A DNA stretch of 64,000 nt, taken from positions 13,757,958-13,821,957 of the forward strand of contig NC_082694.2 of the NCBI RefSeq assembly GCF_949987515.2. Reading direction: 5' to 3'. Origin of the DNA: Delphinus delphis. Taxonomy: Eukaryota; Chordata; Mammalia; Artiodactyla; Delphinidae. Below the pieces are notes generated by a model. It did no database searches. It was given only the letters and a program-made list of their open reading frames with translations, and was not told the DNA's origin. Of the stretch, positions 1 through 10,807 are shown piece by piece; positions within the stretch are counted from its first letter, which is position 1; each line of letters opens with the position of its first letter. A program made the position numbers and the translations under genes.

Positions 1-157
1 AAACCTGATTCACAGAAGGGAGTGAGTATTATGAGAACACAGAAGGATTCTGTGTAGGTAGCTGATTGGAAAGATTCTGTGAGAGGCAAGGACACTGGTA
101 CTAGGCAAGGCTCCACATGTAACTTGCTGAGGACAGGGTTTGGGATCTCTTAATACC

Positions 158-560
158 TTTTTTTTTTTTTTTACATCTTTGTTGGAGTATAATTGCTTTA
201 CAACGATGTGTTAGTTTCTGCTGTGCAACAGCGAATCAGCTATATGTATACATATATCCCTATATCCCCTCCCTCTTGAGCCTCCCTCCCACCCTCCCTA
301 TCCCACCCCTCTAGGTGGTCACAAAGCCCCGAGCTGATCTCCCTGTGCTGTGCAGCAGCTTCCCACTAGCCATCTATTTTACATTTGGTAGTGTATATAT
401 GTCAGTGCTACTCTCTCACTTCGTCCCAGCTTCCCCTTCCCCTCCTGTGTCCTCCAGTCTGTTCTCTACATCTGCATCTTTATTCCTGCCCTGCCACTGG
501 TCACCAGGTTCATCAGTACTCTTTTCTTTAGATTCCATATATATGCATTAGCATATGGTT
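158..560 (-). mobile_element. L1 3'-end insertion (antisense)
   Basis: This is the 3' untranslated end of a cetartiodactyl-type L1, inserted with its poly-A tail shown here as a T-run at the left edge. The flanks repeat cttaatacctttt on both sides (about 149-161 and 561-573), which is a target-site duplication and gives the insertion limits. The open frame inside it is non-coding L1 sequence. Confidence 0.85.
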
Positions 561-573
561 CTTAATACCTTTT

Positions 574-1039
574 TGTACCTTCATTGACAGTTCTGAAACT
601 AATCAGTGTGACTAACTAAGATGACATTTGATCACTTAGAACCAGAGGGAAAATGTGATATTTTATTTTATTAAGATGATGACAAAAAAAAAACCCAACA
701 ACAAGAAGAAAATAACATACAAGCAATAGAGAAAACACTAGACTGAGGCCTTTTGATCAGAGATTAACACTCTTAGTAGGGAGTAAATTGACCTTCTCTT
801 TGCAGAAGACAGAGAAAACCGGGAAAGGAGATGTGAAACAAAGGTACAATCTTGGTTCCTCAAAGGAAACCTAAGAGGAAATGATGATTCTTTTTCCTGA
901 GTGCCAACAGGCAGAAGGAATATTCTCATTCAAAAATAAATAATTAAGAGTGATTATAGTTACAGCATACTCAACACAGTAGGCTGGGAATCCTGGAGCA
1001 AAGAGAAGTGGACAAGTAATACCAGATCTCCGATATATC
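574..1039. other. Unassigned spacer
   Basis: This is AT-rich DNA with short open frames on the minus strand only. I see no splice-flanked exon, RNA gene or clear repeat in it. Confidence 0.4.
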
Positions 1040-1588
1040 CCAAATCTGACCACCCCTGATCACCTCCACCTTCACGGCCCATCCTGGTGCAAGCTTCCAC
1101 CATCTTTTACCTGGACAAGGGCCACAGCCTCCCCAAAGATCAACATGCCTATTCTCAAGGCAGCAGCCAGGGCAATCTTTTAAAAGGTGAGTTAAGCTTG
1201 TCCTCTGTTCCAAATCTTGCACTAGATTCTACTTCACACAGAGGAAAAGCTCAAATCCTTACAACGCCTATCAGGTTCCCGCTGACCAGGACCCTCCCTG
1301 TTACTTCTCAGACTCCGTCTCCTATGGCTCTGTCCACTGACTCACTGAGCGTCAGCCTCACTGGCCACCTGGCTCTGCCTTCAACAAGCCACACACAGTC
1401 CTGCCCTTGGACCTCTGGTCTCACTGGTCCCTCTGACAGCAAAACTTTTCCTCCAAACACGCGCTGTGTTAACGCCTCATCTGTCAGTTCAGCCCAAAGC
1501 TTCCCTTCTCAACGATCACCCCAATCCTGCATGAATAGTACATCCTGCTCCACACTTTTGTTCAAAGCACTTCTCAACTTTACTTATT
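1040..1588. repeat. L2-like ancient repeat
   Basis: This moderately GC-rich stretch resembles the eroded 3' part of an ancient mammalian LINE: acctggacaagggccaca is followed by gcagccagggcaatctttt. It carries a 195-codon open frame, but the composition and repeat resemblance argue against a gene. The family assignment is tentative and I did not assign a strand. Confidence 0.35.
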
Positions 1589-1714
1589 TCTTTTTTTACA
1601 TTTTTGGTCACACCCTGTGGCTTGCAGGATCTCAGTTCTCCAACCAGGGATTCCACCCTTGCCCTTGGCAGTGAAAACTTGGAGTCCTAACCACTGGACT
1701 GCCAGGGAATTCCC
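1589..1714 (-). mobile_element. Short CHR-type tRNA SINE
   Basis: The reverse complement starts gggaattccctggcagtcc and has a tRNA-like B box (GGTTcnAnyCC type). It ends in a short A-rich tail, seen here as T-rich sequence at the left. It is about 125 bp, the size of the short tRNA-only class. Confidence 0.8.
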
Positions 1715-2109
1715 AAGTTTATTTATCTCTTTTTGATGTTTGCCCTTTAGAGTCTGATTTTCTCTGGTAGAATTTCAGCTCCACAGGGTCAGGGACATTT
1801 GTTTCCTGGGAGCACTGACGTATCTCAGCGTTACACAAGAGTACCTGGCATATTCAAGGTGCTCAATAAACATCGTTGCATGAAGGTGGTACATTCTCAT
1901 TAAGAAGAAAAATGACCACAAAGAAAGTAAAAGCATCCCCTCTGAGACAGTGTATCATTAAGGTATTGAATTTGTGCTGTGCTATTGCACTAAAGTAAGC
2001 AAGAAACAGAGTAGCTAAGGAAAAGCCCATGCATCTGATACCAGGCAACCTGGTAAGTCCAGAGTAAGCTAGAGTGAGGATTTCAGAGGTGATATAAAAG
2101 CACACGAAA

Positions 2110-2263
2110 GGGCTTTCTTGGTGGTGCAGTGGTTGAGAGTCCGCCTGCCGATGCAGGGGACACGGGTTCGTGCCCCGGTCCGCGAAGATCCCACATGCCG
2201 CGGAGCGGCTGGGCCCGGGAGCCGTGGCCGCTGAGCCTGCGCAAGCAAAAAAGAAAAAAAAAC
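2110..2263 (+). mobile_element. CHR-2-type SINE, 3'-shortened
   Basis: It starts gggctttcttggtggtgca and runs through the tRNA-derived part (B box gggttcgtgcccc) to ctgagcctgcgca. It then goes straight into an A-rich tail, lacking the last part of the consensus that full copies such as 9210-9422 have. It sits head-to-head with the next SINE. Confidence 0.85.
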
Positions 2264-2291
2264 AGGTTGTGAATTTAGTCCTTTCATGTAC

Positions 2292-2493
2292 TTTTTTTTT
2301 TGCGGTATGCGGGCCTCTCACCGCCGCGGCCCCTCCTGTTGCGGAGCGCAGGCTCCGGACGCGCAGGCGCAGCGGCCATGGCCCACGGGCCCAGCCGCTC
2401 CGAGGCATGTGGGATCCTCCCGGATCAGGGCATGAACCCGTGTCCCCTGCATTGGCAGGCGGACTCTCAACCACTGCGCCACCAGGGAAGCCC
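2292..2493 (-). mobile_element. CHR-2-type SINE
   Basis: This is a near full-length copy in reverse, with T-run, tgcggtatgcgggcctc and ending ccaccagggaagccc. It is only about 30 bp from a + strand copy, so the pair is an inverted repeat. Several open frames over it are SINE shadows. Confidence 0.9.
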
Positions 2494-3320
2494 TATATGA
2501 CATTCTTAATGGAAAGGCTGGAGATAATAAAAAGGTCAGTGGTTGCCAGAGATTGGGTGCAGTGGGGGGACGAATGAATAGGCAGAACACAGAGATTTTT
2601 CAGGGCTATGAAAATACTCTGTATAATATTAAAATGATGTATAACATTTCATTATACATTTGTCCAAACACACAGAATGTACAACACCAAGAGTGAACTC
2701 TAAGGTAAATTATGGACTTTCAGTGATCTTGATGTGTCAGTGTAGGTCCATCAATTGTAAGATGTACCACTTTAGTGAGTGATGTTGATAATGGGGGCGG
2801 CTGTACATGTGTTGGGCTGGGGGCATATGCGGAATCTCCTTACCTTCCTGTCAATTATTCGACCAATATATTTTAAGCGTCATTTATGTTGGTGGTGTGG
2901 CAGTAATTTGTTCCTTTTCACTGCAGAATATCTTATATATGAATATATCAAAATTAATTTATTCATTCTTTAATTAAGGAGTTGTTTTCAGCTTTTATGA
3001 ATATAGTTGTTTTTGGAATATTCTTTCAATGTCTTTTGTGGACTTATGTACTCATTTCCCTTGGGTACGTTCCTAAGAGTGGAAGTGCCAAGTCATAGGA
3101 TTGGGATGGGTTTGGTAAAATTGCAAAATAGTTTTCCAAAATGGTGAACATATTAAAATCCATCAACCATGTATAAAAGTTCCAGTTGTTGCAATCTTTT
3201 CCAATATGAGGTATTGTCAAACTTTTTTTAAAAATCTGTATTGGTAAAGTGATGTTGTATTTAAAATTTATATTTCCATGATGACCAATCATGTTGAATG
3301 ACTCTTTATACATCTACCTA
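2494..3320 (-). repeat. Old L1 fragments
   Basis: The stretch around 2990-3200 resembles the antisense of the L1 3' region (cttgggtacgttcctaagagtgg). The part near 2510-2570 resembles another L1M-type piece (ggtcagtggttgccagag), which may be in sense. Boundaries are approximate because the copies are diverged. Confidence 0.5.
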
Positions 3321-3650
3321 TACATGTTTATACATATTTATGTAATATGAATCATATATAATATATAAATTATATATCATTTGAAATTCTTAATTATAAA
3401 GCACTCTATTATCTCTTTTGTTCTCTTGTGTTTGCTACATGTGTTTATGTGTGTGTTCTGTTCAATAAATTTTTGCCTACCTTTAGGGCCTAAAGATATC
3501 TTCCTATATTTTCTTCTAGAAGCATCAGTATTTTACCTCTCACATGAAGACTACACTCTAATTCATATTTTTGCCTGGTATTAGATGGGTCAGAATTTCA
3601 TTCAAATTTCTCATGGGATTTACATGTCCATATCTAATAGCTCCTCACCA
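3321..3650. other. AT-rich spacer
   Basis: This is a very AT-rich stretch with TATA-type simple sequence at 3335-3380. No gene or well-defined repeat was recognised. Confidence 0.4.
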
Positions 3651-3654
3651 CTTA

Positions 3655-3915
3655 TTGTGAAACAAAAACAAACAAACAAAAAACAAACAAGCAGCTCAAT
3701 ATCAAAAAAAAAGAATAACCCAATCAAAAAATGGGCAGAAGATCTAAATAGACATTTCTCCAAAGAAGACATACAGATGGCCAAAAAGCACATGAAAAGA
3801 TGCTCAACATCACTTATTATTAGAGAAATGCCAATCAAAACAATAGTGAGGTATCACCTCACGCTGGTCAGAATGGCCATCATCAAAAAATCTACAAACA
3901 ATGGATAAGAGTGTT
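3655..3915 (+). mobile_element. L1 ORF2 3' fragment
   Basis: Sense-strand L1 sequence from the end of ORF2, recognisable by aaaaaatgggcagaagat, gacatttctccaaagaaga and aatggccatcatcaaaaaa. It stops abruptly near 3915, where an L1 5' end begins. The order (ORF2 end before a 5' UTR) means two L1 pieces are juxtaposed. Confidence 0.8.
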
Positions 3916-3921
3916 ATCAGA

Positions 3922-5892
3922 GGAGGAGGAACCAAGATGGCGGAGTAGAAGGACGTGCTCTCACTCCCTCTTGTGAGAACACCAGAATCACAACTAGCTG
4001 CTGGACAATCAGTGACAGGAAGACAGTGGAACTCACCAAAAAAGATACCCCACATCCAAAGACAAAGGAGAAGCCACAGTGAGACGGTAGGAGGGTAGCA
4101 ATCACAGTAAAATCAAATCCCATAACTGCTGGGTGGGTGACTCACAGACTGGTGAACACTTATACCACAGAAGTCCACCCACTGGAGTGAAGGTCCTGAG
4201 CCCCACATCAGGCTTCCCAACCGGTGGGTCCGGCAATGGGAGGAGGAATTCCTAGAGAATCAGACTTTGAAGCTAGTGGGAATTGATTGCAGGACTTCAA
4301 CAGGACTGGGGGAAGCAGAGACTCCACTCTTGGAGGGCACACACAAAGTAGTGTGCACATCAAGACCCAGAGGAAGAAGCAGTGACCCCGGGGGAGACTG
4401 AACCAGACCTACCTGCTAGTGTTGGAGGGTCTCCTGCAGAGGCGGGGGGTGGCTCTGTTTCACCGTGGGGACAAGGACACTAGCAGCAGAAGTTCTGGGA
4501 AGTACTCCTTGGCGTGAGCCCTCCCAGAGTCTGTCATTAGCCCCACCAAAGAGCCCAGGTAGGCTCCAGTGTTGGGTCGCCTCGGGCCAAACAACCAACA
4601 GGGAGGGAACCCAGCCCCAACAGTCAAGTGGATTAAAGCTTTACTGAGCTGTGCCCACCAGAGCAACAGTCAGCTCTACCCACCACCAGTCCCTCTCATC
4701 AAGCCTCTTAGATAGCCTCATCAACCAGAGGGCAGACAGCAGAAGCAAGAAGAACTACAGTCCTGCAGCCTGTGGAACAAAAACCACATTCACAGAAAGA
4801 CAGACAAGATGAAAAGGCAGAGAGCTATATACCAGATGAAGGAACAAGATAAAACCCCAGAAAAACAACTAAATGAAGTGGAGAAAACAATTACAGAAAA
4901 AGAATTCAGAATAATGATAGTGAAGATGATCCAGGACCTCAGAAAAAGAATGGAGGCAAAGATCGAGAAGATGCAAGAAATGTTTAACAAAGACCTAGAA
5001 GAATTAAAGAACAAACAAACAGGGAGGAACAATAAAATAACTGAAATGAAAACTACACTAGAAGGAATCAATAGCAGAATAACTGAGGCAGAAGAACGGA
5101 TAAGTGACCTGGAAGACAGAATGGTGGAATTCACTGCTGTGGAACAGAATAAAGGAAAAAGAATGAAAAGAAATGAAGACAGCCTAAGAGACCTCTGGGA
5201 CAACATTAAACACAACAACATTCGCATTATAGGGGTCCCAGAAGGAGGAGAGAGAGAGAGAAAGGACCCGAGAAAATATCTGAAGAGATTATAGACGAAA
5301 ATTTCCCTAACATGGAAAGGAAAGAGCCACCCAAGTCCAGGAAGTGCAGCGAGTCCCATACAGGATAAACCCAAGGAGAAACACACCAAGGCACATAGTA
5401 ATCAAATTGGCAAAAATTAAAGACAAAGAAAAATTATTGAAAGCAGCAAGGGAAAAACGACAAATAACACACAAGGGAACTCCCATAAGGTTAACAGCTG
5501 ATTTCTCAGCACAAACTCTACAAGCCAGAAGGGAGTGGCATGATATACTGAAAGTGATGAAAGGGAAGAACCTACAACCAAGATTACTCTACCTGGCAAG
5601 GATCTCATTCAGATCCGATGGAGAAATCAAAAGCTTTACAGACAAGCAAAAGCTAAGAGAATTCAGCACCACCAAACCAGGTCTACAACAAATGCTAAAA
5701 GAACTTCTCTAAGTGGGAAACACAAGAGAAGAAAAGGACCTACAAAAACAAACCCAAAACAATTAAGAAAATGGTCATAGGAGCATACATATCGATAATT
5801 ACCTTAAACGTGAATGGATTAAATACTCCAACCAAAAGACACAGGCTTGCTGAATGGATACAAGAACAAGACCATATATATGCTGTCTACAT
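3922..5892 (+). mobile_element. L1 5' portion, 3'-truncated
   Basis: It begins with the L1 5' end (gaggaggaaccaagatggcg), followed by about 0.9 kb of 5' UTR, ORF1, and the first few dozen codons of ORF2. Similarity to L1 ends near 5892, so reverse transcriptase, the 3' UTR and the tail are absent. Most L1 copies are truncated at the 5' end, so a copy that keeps 5' and lost 3' implies a later deletion or rearrangement. Confidence 0.8.
4809..5712 (+). pseudogene. Broken L1 ORF1 (RNA-binding protein)
   Basis: L1 ORF1 protein is the nucleic-acid chaperone that trimerises and coats L1 RNA. A first open frame (4809-5294, 161 codons) holds the Lys/Glu-rich coiled coil, ending in the conserved R-I-I-G-V-P-E-G motif of the RRM-like domain. 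It is then frameshifted in a GAGA-repeat (about 5249-5262) and closes. A second frame (5344-5712, 122 codons) continues with the C-terminal domain and ends in the usual Q-M-L-K-E-L-L. About 50 bp separate the two frames. The gene is therefore disrupted and cannot give a full-length protein as written. Confidence 0.85.
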
Positions 5893-5911
5893 CCAAATGA
5901 AATATATATAG
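5771..5911 (+). pseudogene. L1 ORF2 N-terminal stub
   Basis: An ATG at 5771 opens a frame that starts M-V-I-G-A-Y-I-S-I-I-T-L-N-V-N-G-L-N, the start of the L1 endonuclease domain. After roughly 40 codons the sequence leaves L1 homology and meets TAG at 5909-5911. Neither the endonuclease active site nor the reverse transcriptase is present. Confidence 0.8.
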
Positions 5912-6589
5912 AGAATTACACAAATAACAAACAGTATCATGAACTCTCCTAGGCACAGGACATTTTGAACAACTCCATCAGAACACTTGACCTCAGAGAG
6001 CTTTCAGTCTAACGGGAGGGACAGATAATAAAGAAATAAGCTTTCTGCTGTTCCTCCTGGCCTCTCCCTCTGCGATTCCTCCCCTGAAGAAATGTCATCA
6101 CACAGGGTGAATGGGGCAATGAATGTGCAGGTGCACTTATTTTATCCTCATCCTGCATCATAAGAAAGAGTCAGAGGAAAGCGGAAAAAATCAGTACAGT
6201 TTAACACTTGTGTTTCCTGGGAAAATAAAGTGAATTATAGTCTCATTAATTGTCAGATATCCAAATCATCTCCTGATTACAAACAGTGGTCTTTCAGTTC
6301 ATCATGTCTCTGCAGCATGAAACTACACAAGACACAGGTCGGTGACAAAAATCAATACACTGTATACAAAAATGACCTGGGTCTAGTTTTAGAAGAGCAC
6401 TTTATGTTTAATATTCATGTCTTGTAAAAGGAACCTTCCTCTATTTTACCCTTCTCCATTTTTTCTTGAAAAATGAAGTTTTCCTAGATGAAAGAGACAT
6501 CCACGTATTCTTTTTGTGCCTTAGATTTATAGTGACTCCTCCTTGAAGCGCTTACATATTCCTCTTGTAATCCTTAATTCAGAGCCTCA
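5912..6589. other. Unassigned spacer
   Basis: No gene or firm repeat was recognised. The short + frame at 6230-6427 has no supporting splice signals, domain or homology that I know. Confidence 0.35.
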
Positions 6590-6835
6590 TTCCTTGGCTT
6601 GCAAATTGCCGTCTTCCCTCTGTGTCTTTACGTGCACTTCCCTATGTGTGTGTGTCTGTGTTCCAATTTCTTCTTCTTTAAGGGCACCAGACATACAGGA
6701 TTAGTGGTCACCTCTCATTTTAACTTAATTACCTCTTTAATGATCCTATTTTCAAATACAGTTACATTCTGAGGTAATTACCACTGGCTATTACAACATA
6801 TGAATTTGGGGGTTATGATTCAGCCCATAACGTAC
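6590..6835 (-). repeat. MLT1-type (ERVL-MaLR) LTR fragment
   Basis: The reverse complement carries MLT1 hallmarks: attcagcccataac at the right edge corresponds to the LTR start, and acctctttaatgatcctat lies in the middle. It is a diverged, partial non-coding LTR with no retroviral genes. Confidence 0.65.
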
Positions 6836-7009
6836 AGTAATATCCAGAAGCAATGTTCTGCTCTACTCACTGCATCCTATCAGGTGGTGCATGATTTCAA
6901 TCTGTCCCATTACTGATGATGTTTCCTTAGAATCTTGAATGAAGGTAGTGTCTCCCAGACCTCTGCTGCATAGTTACTTTTGCCCCTTTGTACTTAATAA
7001 GAACGTATG

Positions 7010-7400
7010 AATAAGTTCTTTGATACTATATGAATCCCTATTCCTCATCAAAACATCAATATGAACTCATGGATTCCTATTTTCATCAATGGGCTATAAT
7101 ATGTTACCATCATTAATTATTTTGGTACTCAAAGTTTCCCAGATTTGGCCAGTTGGTGAACCATTGAAGTTGGCTTCTATTTCCTTCTGCCACAACCCCA
7201 TCATTCTTTGAGCATTTCTTTAGTTTCTGGAACTAGATGGTCCAGGCTCATCTGGCTTTTTTCCTGTCCTAAATCCAGAGTCAGACATTTCTCCAAGAAT
7301 TATTGGTTCCTTTTAGTGGAGAATGGTATTTAGACACCAAGATTTGAGCACTATGGATGCTATTGGGGACCGGGGTGTCATTGCTTCCAGGCTAGGGAAA
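7010..7400 (-). repeat. L1M 3' UTR fragment
   Basis: Antisense L1M-type 3' sequence, recognised by catcaatatgaactcatgg, ccagatttggccagttggt and ttagtggagaatggtattt. It is old and diverged. Confidence 0.6.
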
Positions 7401-7404
7401 ATTT

Positions 7405-7452
7405 ATCTATCTATCTATCTATCTATCATCTATCTATCTACACACACACACG
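7405..7452. repeat. (TATC)n plus (CA)n microsatellite
   Basis: About eight TATC units, slightly interrupted, are followed by a short CA run. It is probably length-variable between individuals. Confidence 0.9.
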
Positions 7453-7659
7453 TATATACACGTGCACATTCATATCTGTATCTACAAAAGCCCAAGGGTT
7501 TACACTATCTCCAATTCCAATCTACACCATAGAGTTTATTCTAATACTCTCCTTCGATTATTCATGACTCTTTCTCTAACGCTGATAATTTGACTCTAAG
7601 TATCATTATTGCGTTTAATTACTTGATCAAACTACTTGATCAAATTGATTTGAAATCAA

Positions 7660-8060
7660 TCTCGGTCGCGGCCGTCCCTTCCACCTCCTGTGCAGACAAC
7701 TCCACCTCCCTCCCCACACACACATATACCTTGCTCCAGCTCTGATAGCCCTTGCACAGCCACCACCATTTTGTGCCTCCTGCATGGGTGGGCTCCTCAC
7801 CCAGTCTGGGCTCTGACTCCTGCACTGTGGGCCCCCGCCCACGTGAACATCCTTCCAACCACCCACCAGCTGGCACACCCGAACTGGGAAAATAGTGCCA
7901 TCATTCCCTGCTCTAGCCCCAGCAACCCATGTGGCACTTCCAGCTCCACCCCACACAGATGCCCTTTCCATATTATGGGCTCCAAACCCCACAAGGGTCT
8001 CCCCCTTCATTTTCCTATGTGGTTGCTTCCTCATCATGCTTGGGCTCTAATGTCCTAAAT
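7660..8060. other. GC-rich unassigned block
   Basis: This stretch is richer in G+C than its flanks and is Pro/Ser-like in one + frame (7690-8058) and Gly/Trp-like in the minus frames. I see no exon signals or conserved domain. It may be an unfamiliar repeat; no function is assigned. Confidence 0.3.
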
Positions 8061-9209
8061 GCAAACATTGAAAACTATGTTCTCTTAAGATCTGGAAAAG
8101 ATTTGGTGATAGTATGGTAGAATATGCAGGTTTAGGGAACATAGTAGATGCAAGGGTATACATGAACATTTGGTCTAAGGAAGACCTTAACTTCTAGAGA
8201 AGAATAGCTTGGGTTGAGAGGGAATAGAGAGCAGTGATGTGTGCCATGCAGAGAGCATCTAGCATGTAATAGCAAATAGAGTTAGGAAGGTGGCTGACAC
8301 TTCTCAGATGTAGAGAGAGAAAATTTCTGACCTTGGCTGGCCTTGATGGAAATTGTGGGACAGAACATTCATAAGTGCTTAGCTGGAGGTGAGCAGTTGG
8401 TGATGACAGATAACCAGTGCCTGGTCCTTTCTTTACAAATCATGGCCTTGCATATTTTTATTGCTCTTCTACTTCATAGCATCTCTCATTGGTACTGCTA
8501 ATAATTTATCTTAGTAAGAGCATCAGAGAGTCAAAGAGAAAGCCTCTCTGGCCTCAGTATCCGTAGGTTCTAAGTTGAAGGAGGTTATAGAATTCCTTGC
8601 AGTTTCTGGTGTTGTGTCATACCTGAAAAACCCTGCCTTAGTTGGAGAGACAGCAAGAAAAGCATGTTCTGAACTCTGAAGAGAGCAAAATATCACTCTA
8701 ATCATAGGACCGCAGACAACCCAGCATCATCACTAGTTCCCCAGCTCTCAGAATTTTAAGACAGGGGACGGACCAAACTCTACTTGAATGTGTTTCCAAG
8801 AATCATCAGCAAGTTTGGATTCGTAGCAAGAAAACTTCATCAAGTCACAGATTAAACAGAAAAATGAGCAAATTGCATTAACTATATAGCAATCATTTGA
8901 CAAACGAATTAAAAGTGACCATACTAGGCTTCTAATCTGTCTTACTAGTAGTCTGGTCTATGTGACCTGTTGGTTTGTCTGGGTATGAAACTATTCACCC
9001 TATACGTATATAATTCTGTGAAAAGTGTGTGACATGAGCTTCTCCTTAACAAAACTGTGATCAGTGATTAAGAACCTCCTCCCCACAATACAGAAAAAAT
9101 TTTACTCTTAAATGATACAACTCATATTAGTACAAATCTTAAGTACAAATTCAGATATGTCCCCATAGCTCAGTGGTATAAAGAAGATAAATAATATTAA
9201 TAAATGTGA
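8061..9209. other. Unassigned spacer
   Basis: Nothing recognisable was found on either strand. Open frames are short and unsupported. Confidence 0.35.
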
Positions 9210-9422
9210 GGGCTTCCCTGGTGGGGCAGTGGTTGAGAGTCTGCCTGCCGATGCAGGGGACGTGGGTTCGTGTCCCAGTCCGGGAAGATCCCACATGCCA
9301 TGGAGCGGCTGGGCCCGTGAGCCATGGCTGCTGAGCCTGCGCGTCCGGAGCCTGTGCTCCGCAACGGGAGAGGCCACAACAGTGAGAGGCCCGCGTACAG
9401 CAAAAAAAAAAAAAAAAAAAAA
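9210..9422 (+). mobile_element. CHR-2-type SINE, full length
   Basis: It starts ggcttccctggtggggca and ends in gagaggcccgcgtacag followed by about 22 A. It has intact pol III-type A and B box regions in the tRNA-derived head. Low divergence and a long A-tail suggest a fairly young insertion. Confidence 0.92.
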
Positions 9423-10142
9423 GTGAAAGGGCCCTAAATTATTAAAAATCTATTTGACAAGGAATGAATAATCCATTCACTACAAAATAACCTAGTAATC
9501 TTCCAGAAGTAAATCTGACATATTACATCTTTCTCCTGCATGATAAATACAGAGTAATTAACTCTGCCTGCATGGACAGTACCACTGTCTGTCTTCATGT
9601 ATATGGTATCAGTACACTGGAGGGGGGAGGGAGGAGGGGAGAGCCAGGGTCCTCATCATCTGTGCAGTTGTCGTTACCCTTACAACCATGTTGCCTGGCC
9701 TAACCTGACATTACTCTTTCCTAATTCTAGCAAAGAATAAGGTGACTTCTTGGGAAGTGCCCTTGGGAAACAGCACTGTGCTGCAAATGAAAGGTGTATC
9801 CGGAACATAAAGTTCCTATAAACTTCTCAATCCGTTTTGACCCAAGCATGCACCAAGGGAGACATCTAGGCATAGTGCTGGTAGAAAGAGGAAAACAGAA
9901 CCAAAGGCATCTATTTTGTTCCCAGCAGGCTCATACCAAACACCATCTCTCTGAATCTAGGTGAATAATGAAGTGAGAGGACACGGGAAGGAAATTCTGT
10001 GACCAGAGGAGAAAAATTCATCCCTCAGACTAAGTCAATAGGCTTTTCTGACTTGACCACCTGGGGATGGGTTGCTCAAGTGTAGAGAAGAGGAGGCACG
10101 TGGTTGCTGCAGCTGGAAACCCAGCTCGCCCCATCCCAGCTG
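9423..10142. other. Spacer upstream of the Vkappa3-like gene
   Basis: No gene was seen. There is a short G/A-rich run (about 9621-9640). The right end merges with the V promoter region. Confidence 0.4.
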
Positions 10143-10150
10143 CTTTGCAT
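10143..10150 (+). promoter_or_regulatory. Vkappa octamer-like promoter element
   Basis: CTTTGCAT, one base from the light-chain octamer ATTTGCAT that binds Oct1/Oct2 with OCA-B. It lies 96 bp before the leader ATG and is followed by gttcctcccagc, as I recall for human IGKV3 promoters. Position and context support a V promoter. Confidence 0.75.
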
Positions 10151-10245
10151 GTTCCTCCCAGCCCGCCCTGTTGCCCAAAGCCCATATCTATGCCTGAGTC
10201 AGTGCTCTGGGGAAGATCTGCCTCAGATCTGCCTCTGAGTGGATC

Positions 10246-10779
10246 ATGGAAGCCCTAGCTCAGCTTCTCTGCCTCCTGTTACTCTGGATCCCAGGTGAGA
10301 GGAACATGGGATGGTTGTGCATGTCAGTGAAGATTTTTGGTTCATGCAGTTGGGTCCTGCACCTCTACTCAGCAAGCAAAAAATTAAGGCTCAGTGTAGA
10401 TCGATGATCCTAGCCCTGTGGGGAAGACAGTAAGTAGGATCTAGATTACATGAGCGACTTTTTTGTTTTATTTCCAATCTCAGATACCACTGGAGAAGCC
10501 ACGTTGACACAGTCTCCAGCCTCCCTGTCTTTGTCTCAGGGGAAAGCGCCACCCTCACCTGCAGGGCCAGTCAGAGTGTTAGCAACTACCTAGCCTGGTA
10601 CCAGCAGGAACCTGGGCAGGCTCCCAGGCTCCTCATGTATGATGCAACCACCAGGGCCTCTGGCATCCCAGCCCGGTTCAGTGGCAGTGGGTCGGGGACA
10701 GACTTTACTCTCACCATCAGCAGCCTGAAGCCTGAAGATGTTGCTGTTTATTACTGCTATCAGTACTATAGCGGGTATC
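10246..10779 (+). pseudogene. IGKV3 (family-level): IGKV3-like V gene, frameshifted in FR1
   Basis: An Ig kappa variable gene would supply the antigen-binding half of a light chain after joining to J. The leader exon (10246-10294) encodes M-E-A-L-A-Q-L-L-C-L-L-L-L-W-I-P and ends at a CCAG|GTGAGA donor. A 189-bp intron ends ccaatctcag. The V exon (from 10484) continues D-T-T-G, then [14 protein letters not shown]. One base is missing relative to the family between about 10538 and 10546 (ctcaggggaaagcgcc), shifting the frame. In the shifted frame everything downstream is a normal Vkappa3: Cys in [23 protein letters not shown], and Y-Y-C. Promoter and RSS are intact. It is either a very recent pseudogene or an assembly error or allele. 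Confidence 0.9.
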
Positions 10780-10807
10780 CACAGTGATTCAACGTGAAAC
10801 AAAAGCC
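10780..10807 (+). other. 12-RSS of the Vkappa3-like gene
   Basis: Perfect heptamer CACAGTG (10780-10786), 12-bp spacer (10787-10798), and nonamer ACAAAAGCC (10799-10807; one mismatch to ACAAAAACC). RAG1/RAG2 would pair it with a 23-RSS of a J segment or Kde. It abuts the V exon directly. Confidence 0.95.

Noticed and set aside
1087..1674. 195-codon open frame on the + strand
   Set aside because: It runs through an L2-like repeat into a SINE and has no domain, splice context or codon pattern of a gene.
1863..2590. Several 70-200-codon frames on both strands
   Set aside because: They are translations of the two inverted SINEs. The same peptide themes (ending Q-P-L-R-H-Q-G-S-P or similar) recur at every CHR-2 copy in the window.
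9210..9300. tRNA-like B boxes in the SINEs (here and at about a dozen other sites)
   Set aside because: These are tRNA-derived SINE heads with no intact cloverleaf, anticodon arm or flanking tRNA gene context, so they are not called as tRNA genes.
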